A stretch of DNA of 6,101 bases from Caulobacteraceae bacterium (lineage in GTDB: Bacteria > Pseudomonadota > Alphaproteobacteria > Caulobacterales > Caulobacteraceae), in NCBI GenBank assembly GCA_030151985.1, contig JASLDZ010000014.1, positions 1 to 6,101 of the forward strand. The letters run 5' to 3'. A program made the translations under genes and the position numbers. Positions within the stretch are counted from its first letter, which is position 1; each line of letters starts with the position of its first letter. Below the pieces are notes generated by a model. That model saw only the letters and a program-made list of their open reading frames with translations, had not been told where the DNA came from and searched no databases. Below, in pieces: positions 1-6,101 of the stretch.

Positions 1-966
1 GATCGGCTGATCGGACGCGAGGCGCCCGTGGTGATCGAGGGCGCCGCGCGCGATTGGCCGCTGGTCGAGGCCGGGCGGGAGGGGCCGGGGGCGGCGATCG
101 CCTATCTGCGCCGGTTCTACGGCGGCCGGCCGGGCGTGCTCTACGTCGGCGAGCCTCGCATCGAGGGCCGCTTCTTCTACGACGCCACCGCGACCGCCAT
201 GAACTTCACCGCCGAGCGCGCCCCGCTCGACGCGGCCATGCAGCGTATGGCCGAGACGCTGGGCCAGGCCGACGCGCCCTCGCTCTACGCCGGCTCGACC
301 GACGCGGAGCTGTTCTTTCCCGGCCTTCGCGCCGACAACCCGCTGCCGCTGGCCGAGGAGATCGCGGCTGAGCACCCGCTGGTGAGCCTCTGGATCGGCA
401 CGCGCACCGTCGCCGCGACCCACTACGACATGAGCAACAATCTGGCCGTGTGCGCCGTGGGGCGGCGGCGGTTCACCCTCTTCCCGCCCTCCCAGACCGC
501 CAATCTCTACCCGGGCCCGCTGGAGCCCACTCCCGCCGGGCAGGTCGTCAGCATGGTCGACGTGCGCGCGCCCGACCTGCATCGCTATCCCCGCTTCGCC
601 GACGCGCTGGCCCACGCCGTGACAGCCGAGCTCGAGCCCGGCGACGCGGTGATCTATCCGGCGCTGTGGTGGCACGACGTGGAGGCGCTCGAGCCCTTCA
701 ACGTGCTGGTGAACTGGTGGTGGAACACCGTCCCGGCCTTCATTGACACGCCGATGATCACGCTCCTGCACGGGCTCTTGAGCCTGCGGGACCGGCCGCA
801 GGCCGAAAGGGCGGCGTGGCGCGAGCTCTTCGACTACTACGTCTTCGGCGATCCCGCCGGCGCGGCCGAGCACCTGCCCGCGGCGGCCCGCGGGGCTCTG
901 GCGCCGCTGGACGAGCGCCAGGCGCGCCGGCTTCGCGGCCAGCTCCTCAACCGGATGAACCGCTGA
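1..966 (+). CDS. Cupin-like (cupin_8 / JmjC-type) protein, 5'-truncated
   Basis: The frame is open from base 1 to TGA 964-966, giving 321 visible residues. The N-terminus lies outside the window. The first visible residues read like the family's usual 'PVVIEG..RDWP' opening, so perhaps 20-25 residues are missing, and the GTG at 28 is probably internal. The fold expected is a double-stranded beta-helix of the Fe(II)/2-oxoglutarate dioxygenase (FIH-like) type. A metal-binding HxD is visible at H141-D143 (counting from base 1), with a distal histidine at H225 in 'WWHDV'. The C-terminal 'NWWWNTVP' and following helical segment are also typical of cupin_8 proteins. The metal triad looks intact, so the protein may be an active hydroxylase, but its substrate is unknown. 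Its stop codon overlaps the start of the halogenase gene, which implies translational coupling. Family assignment is confident; biochemical role is not. Confidence 0.88.
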   Translation, partial: DRLIGREAPVVIEGAARDWPLVEAGREGPGAAIAYLRRFYGGRPGVLYVGEPRIEGRFFYDATATAMNFTAERAPLDAAMQRMAETLGQADAPSLYAGSTDAELFFPGLRADNPLPLAEEIAAEHPLVSLWIGTRTVAATHYDMSNNLAVCAVGRRRFTLFPPSQTANLYPGPLEPTPAGQVVSMVDVRAPDLHRYPRFADALAHAVTAELEPGDAVIYPALWWHDVEALEPFNVLVNWWWNTVPAFIDTPMITLLHGLLSLRDRPQAERAAWRELFDYYVFGDPAGAAEHLPAAARGALAPLDERQARRLRGQLLNRMNR

Positions 967-2453
967 TGACGGGGCGCGGCGCGAAGACCCGGGTGGTGAT
1001 CTGCGGCGGCGGCACGGCCGGCTGGCTGGCGGCGGCGGCGCTGTCCCAGCAGCTCGGGCCGCTCCTGGAGATCACCCTCGTCGAGAGCGAGGCGCTCGGC
1101 ACGGTGGGCGTGGGCGAGAGCACCATCCCCACCGTGCGCGCCTTTCACACGCTGGCGGGGGTGGACGAGCGCGAGTTCCTGCGGGCCGCGCGCGCCACCT
1201 TCAAGCTCGGCATCTCCTTCGAGGAATGGGGGGCGATCGGCCAGCGCTACTTCCACTCCTTCGGGGAGGTGGGCCGCTCCACCTGGATGGGCGGTTTCCA
1301 GCACATGTGGCTCCAGGCCCAAGACGACGGCCTCGAGACGCCGCTGACCGACTACTGCATCGAGCTGCGCGCGGCCGAGGAGAACCGCTTCGCCGCCGGC
1401 GGGCCGGCGCGGCTCAACTACGCCTACCACCTCGACGCGGTAGGCTACGCCGCCTTCCTTCGGCGGCTGAGCGAGGCGAGAGGCGTCAACCGCGTCGAGG
1501 GCCGCATCGTCGAGGTGCGCCACGCGCACGGCCTGATCGAGGCGGTGCGGCTGGAGGATGGCCGGACGCTCGAAGGCGACCTCTTCATCGACTGCACCGG
1601 CTTCGCCGCGCTCCTGATCGGCAAGGCGTTGGGCGCGGGCTACGAGGACTGGAGCCCGTGGCTCGCGACCGACAGCGCGGTGGTGGTGCAGACGGCGGCC
1701 ACCGAACCGGCGCGCCCCTACACCCGCGCCATCGCCCACAGGGCCGGCTGGCGGTGGAAGATCCCGTTGCAGCACCGCGTCGGCAACGGCCTCGTCTATC
1801 AGCGCGCCGAGATGAGCGACGACGAGGCCCGTGCGCTGCTCATGGGCGGCATCGAGGGCGAGGCGGTGACCGAGCCGCGGGTGATCCGCTATCTCGCCGG
1901 CCGCCGGGAGGACGCGTGGCGCGGCAACTGCGTGGCGTTGGGGCTCAGCTCCGGCTTCGTGGAGCCGCTGGAGTCCACCTCCATCCACCTGATCATGATC
2001 GGCGTGACCCGGCTCCTCCAGATGTTCCCCTTCGGCGGCCCGAGCCCCGCGCTGGCCAGGCGCTACAACGATCTCGCCCGCGGCGAGCTGGAGCGCATCC
2101 GCGACTTCGTCGTGCTCCACTACCACCTGACCCGCCGCGACGACTCCGACTTCTGGCGGCGCATGCGCGCGATGGAGGCGCCGGAGACGCTTCGCGAGCG
2201 CATGGCCCTGTTCCGCGAGCAGGCCCACGCCTACCAGGGCGAGGCCGATCTCTTCCGCGCGGACTCCTGGGTGCAGGTGATGCTCGGCCAGGGGCTGGAG
2301 CCTTCCGCCGGCCACCGGATGGGCGCCCTGTTCCAGCCTCGGCAGCTGCGCGAGGCGCTGGGCGACCTCCAACGCGGCGTCGCCCAGGCGGTCGCCCGCC
2401 TGCCCCAGCACCAGGCCTTTCTCGACCGCTACCTCACCGAGGCTGCGACCTGA
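966..2453 (+). CDS. Flavin-dependent halogenase, tryptophan-halogenase family
   Basis: 495 residues. ATG 966 is chosen because it puts the FAD-binding strand near the N-terminus and overlaps the upstream stop as TGATG; the in-frame extension further upstream lies inside the cupin gene. Motifs in order: dinucleotide-binding GGGTAGW (14-20), GVGESTIPT (48-56), the lysine in 'TFKLGI' (K80, equivalent to catalytic K79 of PrnA), the halogenase signature WRWKIP (262-267), and 'FVEPLEST' (331-338), where E336-S337 match the PrnA E346-S347 pair. A C-terminal 'HYHLTRRDDSDFW' block is family-typical. In characterised members FADH2 and O2 form hypohalous acid, which reaches the substrate through Lys and Glu. 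All key residues are present, so halogenase activity is plausible. The protein is shorter than tryptophan-specific enzymes such as PrnA (about 540), and I do not recognise their substrate-clamping C-terminal residues, so free tryptophan may not be the substrate. A separate flavin reductase would be needed and is not visible here. Confidence 0.92.
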   Translation: MTGRGAKTRVVICGGGTAGWLAAAALSQQLGPLLEITLVESEALGTVGVGESTIPTVRAFHTLAGVDEREFLRAARATFKLGISFEEWGAIGQRYFHSFGEVGRSTWMGGFQHMWLQAQDDGLETPLTDYCIELRAAEENRFAAGGPARLNYAYHLDAVGYAAFLRRLSEARGVNRVEGRIVEVRHAHGLIEAVRLEDGRTLEGDLFIDCTGFAALLIGKALGAGYEDWSPWLATDSAVVVQTAATEPARPYTRAIAHRAGWRWKIPLQHRVGNGLVYQRAEMSDDEARALLMGGIEGEAVTEPRVIRYLAGRREDAWRGNCVALGLSSGFVEPLESTSIHLIMIGVTRLLQMFPFGGPSPALARRYNDLARGELERIRDFVVLHYHLTRRDDSDFWRRMRAMEAPETLRERMALFREQAHAYQGEADLFRADSWVQVMLGQGLEPSAGHRMGALFQPRQLREALGDLQRGVAQAVARLPQHQAFLDRYLTEAAT

Positions 2454-2466
2454 TCCCTTCAGCCGA

Positions 2467-2471
2467 CGGAG
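2467..2471 (+). promoter_or_regulatory. Ribosome binding site of the GH1 gene
   Basis: CGGAG sits 8 bases before ATG 2480 in the 26-base gap after the halogenase stop. It supports ATG 2480 as the start and hence the Tat signal peptide. The gap is too short for an obvious independent promoter. Confidence 0.6.
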
Positions 2472-2479
2472 CTTGCCCC

Positions 2480-3913
2480 ATGCGCCCCACTCGCAGGACC
2501 TTCGGTCAGGCCGCGCTTGGCGGCGGCGGCCTGCTCGTCGCCGGCCGGGCGCTGGGCGCGACGCCCTCGCTGCGGACCTTTCCGCAGGGCTTCAAGTGGG
2601 GGTGCGCCACGGCCTCCTACCAGATCGAGGGCGCCGTGAACGAGGACGGCCGGGGATCGACCATCTGGGACGTCTTCTCCCACACGCCCGGCAAGATCAT
2701 CGACGGCAAGACGGGCGACGTGGCCTGCGACAGCTACCACCGATACAAGGAAGACGCCCGGCTGCTCAAGAACATGGGCGTGTCCACCTACCGCCTGTCG
2801 ATCGCCTGGTCTCGGATCTTCCCCGATGGTCGCGGGCAGCCGAACGCCAAGGGCGTCGACCACTACAACCGCGTCATCGACAACCTGCTGGACGAGGGGA
2901 TCGCGCCCTACGTCACGCTGTTCCACTGGGACCTGCCGTCGGCCCTGCCGGGCGAGTGGCGGAACCGCGACACCGCCTACGCCTTCGGCGACTACGCGGG
3001 GTACATGGCCGGAAAGCTGTCGGACCGGGTGCGGCACTTCTTCACGGTCAACGAGCTGCGGTGCTTCACCGACATCGGCCACATCGAAGGCCGCCACGCG
3101 CCGGGCTTGAAGTTGGCGCAGGGGCCGGCGAACCAGGTGCGCCACCACGGCGTGCTGGCCCACGGTCTGGGCGTTCAAGCCATCCGCGCCCACGCCCGCG
3201 CCGGAACGTTGGTGGGCCTGGCCGACAACACCAACATCTACATGCCTGCGCTGGAGACGCCCGAGTACATCAAGGCCGCCCAGACCGCGACGCGGGAGGA
3301 GAACGCCATGTTCCTCACCGCCATCCTGGAGGGCCGCTACACGGACCGCTACCTCAGCAGCCAGGGCGCCGACGCGCCCAAGGTGAACGCGGGCGACATG
3401 CAGATCATCGGCTCGCCCTTGGATTTCGTGGGCATCAACTGCTATTCCGGCAGCCAGGTCAGACCCCTTGGCGAAGGTGAGTCGAGCGCCGACTACGTCA
3501 TCCTCCCGACGCTCGCGCATTCTCCGCGGATGATCTCGCCCTGGCTCTATGTGAAGCCGGATTCGCTGTATTGGGGCGTGCGCAACACCGCCGAGCTGTG
3601 GAATCCCAAGGCGATCTTCATCACAGAGAATGGCTGCTCCGCCGACGACAAGGTGCTGCCGGGCGGTCACGTGGACGACGGCGACCGCATCGAATACCTG
3701 CGAAGCTACCTGACGGAGCTGCAGCGCGCGACGTCCGAGGGCTTTCCCGTACAGGGATACTTCCTGTGGAGCCTGATGGACAACTTCGAGTGGGCGGACG
3801 GCTACACCAACCCGTTCGGAGTCCACCACGTGGACTACGCCACCCAGACGCGCACGCCCAAGCTTTCGGCCCTGTGGTATCGCCAGCTGATCGCCCGCAA
3901 CGCCCTGGTCTAG
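2480..3913 (+). CDS. Tat-exported glycoside hydrolase family 1 (beta-glucosidase-like)
   Basis: 477 residues. The N-terminus (residues 1-27) is a twin-arginine signal: TRRTFGQA, a Gly/Ala/Leu-rich hydrophobic stretch, then 'ALGA' as a likely cleavage site. The mature part of about 450 residues is a normal GH1 (beta/alpha)8 barrel beginning 'FPQGFKWGCATASYQIEG'. Expected glycone-binding residues are Q48, H149-W150, N191 and E437-W438 in 'NFEW'. The acid/base is E192 in 'TVNELRC', where most GH1 enzymes have NEP. The nucleophile is E383 in 'FITENG'. Both catalytic glutamates are present, so a retaining beta-glycosidase is expected. The NFEW block favours an unphosphorylated sugar over a 6-phospho-glycoside. 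'TNPFG' replaces the usual 'xxRFG' near the aglycone side. The gene follows the halogenase by 26 bases and precedes a LacI gene by 14, consistent with one sugar-responsive operon. Exact substrate (cellobiose, aryl- or plant beta-glucoside, beta-galactoside) cannot be read from sequence. Confidence 0.95.
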   Translation: MRPTRRTFGQAALGGGGLLVAGRALGATPSLRTFPQGFKWGCATASYQIEGAVNEDGRGSTIWDVFSHTPGKIIDGKTGDVACDSYHRYKEDARLLKNMGVSTYRLSIAWSRIFPDGRGQPNAKGVDHYNRVIDNLLDEGIAPYVTLFHWDLPSALPGEWRNRDTAYAFGDYAGYMAGKLSDRVRHFFTVNELRCFTDIGHIEGRHAPGLKLAQGPANQVRHHGVLAHGLGVQAIRAHARAGTLVGLADNTNIYMPALETPEYIKAAQTATREENAMFLTAILEGRYTDRYLSSQGADAPKVNAGDMQIIGSPLDFVGINCYSGSQVRPLGEGESSADYVILPTLAHSPRMISPWLYVKPDSLYWGVRNTAELWNPKAIFITENGCSADDKVLPGGHVDDGDRIEYLRSYLTELQRATSEGFPVQGYFLWSLMDNFEWADGYTNPFGVHHVDYATQTRTPKLSALWYRQLIARNALV

Positions 3914-3919
3914 GGAAGA
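3913..3919 (+). promoter_or_regulatory. Ribosome binding site of the first lacI-type gene
   Basis: GGGAAGA begins on the last base of the GH1 stop codon and lies 8 bases before ATG 3928. The overlap suggests the regulator is translated from the same transcript as the GH1 gene. Confidence 0.55.
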
Positions 3920-3927
3920 ACGCTTCG

Positions 3928-4959
3928 ATGAGCCGAGGGGGGCGGCGGCGAGGCGGCGGGGTGACCGTCGCGGACGTGGCGCGCCGGGCGGGCGTGTCGC
4001 CGATGACGGTCTCGCGCGTCGTCAACGGAGAGCTGAGCGTACGCAGCGCCACGCGCGAAGCGGTCGAACTCGCCGTGCGTGAGCTCAACTACTCCCCGAA
4101 CCTCGCCGCCCGCAGCCTGGTGACCGCCGAAGTGCGGATCGGGGTGATCTACTCGAACCCGTCGTCGGCCTTCCTCAGCGAGTTCCTCGTCGGGGTCCTG
4201 GACGCCGCGCAAGTGGTCGGGGCGCAGGTCGTGCTGGTCCGCAGCGAAGAGGGGGATCTGACGGACCTGGAGGCGATGAACCGCCTGATCCGCGGGGGCG
4301 TCACCGGCGTGATTCTTCTGCCTCCCCATAGCGAGTCCGACAGTCTGCGGGCGGCGCTGGCCGACGCCCAGTTGCCAGCGGCCGTCGTCGCGCCGGGTCG
4401 ACCGGTTCGCGACATGATCTGCGTGCGCATGGACGACGAAGCCGCCGCCTTCGAGGTAGGCCGGTTGCTGCTGGCGCTGGGCCATCGCCGCATCGGCCTG
4501 ATCGGGGGAGCGCCGAAGCACGCGTCGAGCCATGCGCGGCGGAAGGGGCTGGAGTCGGCGGTCGGAGAGGTCGCCGGCGCGACCATCGCCTTCGCGCAAG
4601 GCCACTACGATTTCGAGTCCGGCCTGGCTGCGGCCGAGGCCCTTCTGGACCGCGCTGAGCGCCCGACCGCCATCTTCGCCTCCAACGACGACATGGCGGC
4701 CGCCGCCATCTCCGTGGCGCACCGGCGCGGCATGGACGTGCCCGGCGATCTCTCCGTCGTCGGCTTCGACGATACGGCCACCGCGCTCGCTCTGTGGCCC
4801 CCGCTGACGACCGTGCACCAGCCGGTGCGTGAGATGGCGGCTTCGGCGGTCGAGCTCCTGGTCCTGCGCGTCCGAGGCCGCGACGACGGCGCTCCCATCG
4901 ATCGGGTGCTGCGTCACGATCTGATCAACCGTCAGTCCGTCGCACCGCCCCTCTCATGA
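3928..4959 (+). CDS. LacI-family transcriptional regulator (copy 1, complete)
   Basis: 343 residues, the usual LacI-family length. After a basic Gly/Arg tail (2-10) comes the helix-turn-helix 'VTVADVARRAGVSPMTVSR' (12-30) and VVNG (31-34). The hinge helix follows at 'PNLAARSL' (57-64), with the Leu expected to intercalate in the operator minor groove. The rest is a periplasmic-binding-protein-like effector domain with family marks: 'GHRRIGLIGG' (185-194), 'ASNDDMA' (251-257), 'VVGFDD' (277-282) and 'PPLTTVHQP' (291-299). ATG 3928 has a good ribosome site and places the helix-turn-helix at the normal distance; GTG 3961 would cut into that helix region. It probably controls the upstream GH1 operon in response to a sugar, perhaps as a repressor. 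The ligand is unknown. It is a close paralogue of the truncated gene at 5325. Confidence 0.94.
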   Translation: MSRGGRRRGGGVTVADVARRAGVSPMTVSRVVNGELSVRSATREAVELAVRELNYSPNLAARSLVTAEVRIGVIYSNPSSAFLSEFLVGVLDAAQVVGAQVVLVRSEEGDLTDLEAMNRLIRGGVTGVILLPPHSESDSLRAALADAQLPAAVVAPGRPVRDMICVRMDDEAAAFEVGRLLLALGHRRIGLIGGAPKHASSHARRKGLESAVGEVAGATIAFAQGHYDFESGLAAAEALLDRAERPTAIFASNDDMAAAAISVAHRRGMDVPGDLSVVGFDDTATALALWPPLTTVHQPVREMAASAVELLVLRVRGRDDGAPIDRVLRHDLINRQSVAPPLS

Positions 4960-5090
4960 CGATGAAGGGGAGCAACCACGGCCGGAGCCCCTGGCTTGGG
5001 AAGGCGGCTGGAGGGAACGGATCGCGTTTCTCCTTCGACTAACCCGCTGGCGCTCCGCCTTCACAATTCGGGCCGCGAGGTCTGATGAAT

Positions 5091-5113
5091 GTAATGAAAT
5101 TGATCTTCATTAC
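5091..5113. promoter_or_regulatory. Candidate operator: perfect 8-bp inverted repeat, 7-base spacer
   Basis: GTAATGAA (5091-5098) and TTCATTAC (5106-5113) are exact reverse complements separated by ATTGATC. The repeat lies in an AT-rich island within a GC-rich region, about 210 bases upstream of the second lacI start. Two-fold symmetry of this size fits a dimeric DNA-binding protein. It does not look like a classical LacI operator, which is normally a compact palindrome with a central CG. The binding protein, if any, is unknown. It is unlikely to be a terminator because the arms are AT-rich and no T run follows. Confidence 0.4.
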
Positions 5114-5310
5114 CGACGCCACGCTGCTGGTCTGTTGAACCTTTCTCTAAAGTCGAACCATTTCGCGGCAGGAGAGCAACTCTTGTCCGCCCTCGCCATG
5201 TTGGCAGGCTGAGCGGGCCCACGTCGCGGCGCCGCCTGGAGCCCTGAATCGCCAGTCGCGCGAAACGCCCCTCGAGCGGCTGCCGACTTGCGCTACAGAG
5301 CGGGTCAGCG

Positions 5311-5320
5311 AGAAGAGGGG
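5311..5320 (+). promoter_or_regulatory. Ribosome binding site of the second lacI-type gene
   Basis: The purine-rich AGAAGAGGGG ends 4 bases before ATG 5325. It supports this start, which also matches copy 1 residue for residue: the helix-turn-helix begins at residue 12 in both proteins. Confidence 0.6.
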
Positions 5321-5324
5321 CGGT

Positions 5325-6101
5325 ATGGCGCGAGCTTCCCGGCGGTCCAAGGGCGTGGTGACGATCGTCGATGTGGCGCGGCGCGCCGGGGTCTCGCCGA
5401 TGACCGCGTCGCGGGTCGTCAACGGCGAGCCCAGCGTCCGGGCCAGCAGTCGGGAGGCGGTCCAGACGGCGATCCGCGAGCTGAACTACACGCCGAACCG
5501 CGCGGCCCGCAGCCTCGTCACCGCCGACGAAGTCCGGATCGGCCTGATCTGCCCGGAACGCTCATCGGCTTTCATGAGCGAGGTGTTCGTCGGGGTGCTC
5601 GACGCGGTGCAGGCCGCGGGCGTGCACATCCTCCTGGAGCGCTGGGCCGAAGAGACCGCGCATGATCCCGAGGTGGTGCGCCGACTCGTCCGTGCGGGCG
5701 CGAGCGGCGTGGTCCTGCTTCCGCCCTTCAGCGAATCCCTCGTGTTCCGGCAGGTCATCGAGGAGGAGGCGCTGGCCGCCGCCGTCGTCACGCCCGGACG
5801 GCCGGTGCCGGACATGGTCTGCGTGCGGATGGACGACCGGAGCGCCGCCTACGACGTGGGCAGGCACCTGCTGGAGCTGGGCCACAGGCGCATCGGCCTG
5901 ATCGGCGGGGATCCGGACCATCCCTCCAGCCATGCGCGCAAGGCCGGCTTCGAGGCGGCCATCGCCGAAGCCTCGGACGCCGAAGTGCTGTTCGCTCCCG
6001 GCCTCTACCACTTCGCGTCCGGCCTGGCGGCCGCCAAGACGCTGATCGAGCGACCGGACCGTCCCACCGCCATCTTCGCATCGAACGACGACATGGCCGC
6101 C
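5325..6101 (+). CDS. LacI-family transcriptional regulator (copy 2, 3'-truncated)
   Basis: The frame is open from ATG 5325 to the window end, 259 codons with no stop. It contains the helix-turn-helix 'VTIVDVARRAGVSPMTASR' (12-30), VVNG, the hinge 'PNRAARSL' (57-64), and effector-domain blocks 'GHRRIGLIGG' and 'ASNDDMAA'. By comparison with copy 1, about 84 residues are missing at the C-terminus. By hand alignment it is about 64% identical to copy 1 over 247 positions, with a single one-residue insertion (TADEV against TAEV). Identity is highest in the DNA-binding head and the late effector-domain motifs, and lowest at about residues 73-122. It has its own 365-base upstream region, so it may be transcribed separately and may regulate genes beyond the window. 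Effector and target are unknown. Confidence 0.93.
   Translation, partial: MARASRRSKGVVTIVDVARRAGVSPMTASRVVNGEPSVRASSREAVQTAIRELNYTPNRAARSLVTADEVRIGLICPERSSAFMSEVFVGVLDAVQAAGVHILLERWAEETAHDPEVVRRLVRAGASGVVLLPPFSESLVFRQVIEEEALAAAVVTPGRPVPDMVCVRMDDRSAAYDVGRHLLELGHRRIGLIGGDPDHPSSHARKAGFEAAIAEASDAEVLFAPGLYHFASGLAAAKTLIERPDRPTAIFASNDDMAA

Larger units (their letters stand above)
4960..5324. other. 365-base intergenic region between the two lacI paralogues
   Basis: I see no convincing gene here. The first part (4960-5060) is GC-rich and holds only a weak hairpin (AGGGG 4966-4970 with CCCCT 4988-4992, 17-base loop, no T tract). The middle (about 5081-5115) is markedly AT-rich, 11 G/C in 35 bases, and carries the inverted repeat listed separately. 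A TTGAAC that resembles a -35 hexamer occurs at 5135-5140 but has no good -10 at standard spacing. The last part (5165-5310) is GC-rich again and leads into the ribosome site of the second lacI gene. The length and composition suggest that the second regulator has its own promoter, but its position cannot be fixed. Confidence 0.6.

Noticed and set aside
816..965. Upstream in-frame extension of the halogenase gene
   Set aside because: It lies within the cupin gene, encodes an Arg/Ala-rich stretch unlike the family N-terminus, and ATG 966 places the FAD motif correctly.
837..2411. Long open frame on the minus strand opposite the halogenase gene
   Set aside because: It is a codon-bias shadow in GC-rich DNA. 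The translation has no recognisable domain, while the + strand shows a full set of halogenase motifs.
2459..3829. Long minus-strand open frame opposite the GH1 gene
   Set aside because: The low-complexity Val/Arg/Ala/Gly-rich translation resembles no family, and the + strand has complete GH1 catalytic motifs.
3910..4917. Minus-strand open frame opposite the first lacI gene
   Set aside because: It is antisense to a textbook LacI protein. Its composition is rich in Arg, Gly, His and Asp, with no motif.
4966..4992. Hairpin AGGGG...CCCCT after the first lacI stop as a terminator
   Set aside because: It has only a 5-bp stem, a 17-base loop and no following T tract, so it is not convincing.
5016..5028. 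AACG-N5-CGTT as a LacI-type operator
   Set aside because: The arms are only 4 bp with an asymmetric centre, which is expected by chance in this composition.
5170..5212. Strong AGGAG followed by a TTG-initiated 9-codon frame (5183-5212)
   Set aside because: The ribosome-site match is good, but a 9-codon frame with a TTG start has no support and may be coincidental.
5226..5235. GCGGCGCCGC perfect palindrome
   Set aside because: It is made only of G and C in GC-rich DNA, so it carries little information.

Overview
The window is GC-rich, densely coded DNA. Every supported gene is on the + strand, and the gene set points to an alphaproteobacterium, most likely Caulobacterales (Caulobacter, Phenylobacterium or Brevundimonas type). 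That placement is inferred from base composition and from the combination of cupin-like protein, flavin-dependent halogenase, exported glycosidase and LacI regulator. No rRNA or other phylogenetic marker is present.

Layout: (1) 1-966, the 3' part of a JmjC-like cupin (cupin_8) gene, cut by the window edge. (2) 966-2453, a complete flavin-dependent halogenase of the tryptophan-halogenase family, whose ATG overlaps the cupin stop by one base. (3) 2480-3913, a complete GH1 beta-glucosidase-like enzyme with a twin-arginine (Tat) signal peptide. (4) 3928-4959, a complete LacI-family regulator starting 14 bases after the GH1 stop. (5) 4960-5324, a 365-base non-coding stretch holding an AT-rich island with a perfect 8-bp inverted repeat. 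(6) 5325-6101, the first 259 codons of a second LacI-family regulator, running off the end of the window. It is about 64% identical to the first by hand alignment.

The first four genes have gaps of -1, 26 and 14 bases and are probably one operon that continues upstream. The likely theme is uptake and use of a beta-glucoside-type sugar or plant glycoside. The GH1 enzyme would act in the periplasm after Tat export, and the LacI proteins would sense the released sugar. In related bacteria, cupin_8 and tryptophan-halogenase-like genes often sit beside TonB-dependent receptors in such loci, but their role there is not established. No receptor is visible in this window.

The points most worth a second look are the halogenase/cupin pair inside a sugar locus, the tandem LacI paralogues with nearly identical DNA-reading heads, the Tat-exported GH1 with a variant acid/base motif, and the inverted repeat between the two regulators. 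I do not see a clearly novel defence or mobile system.
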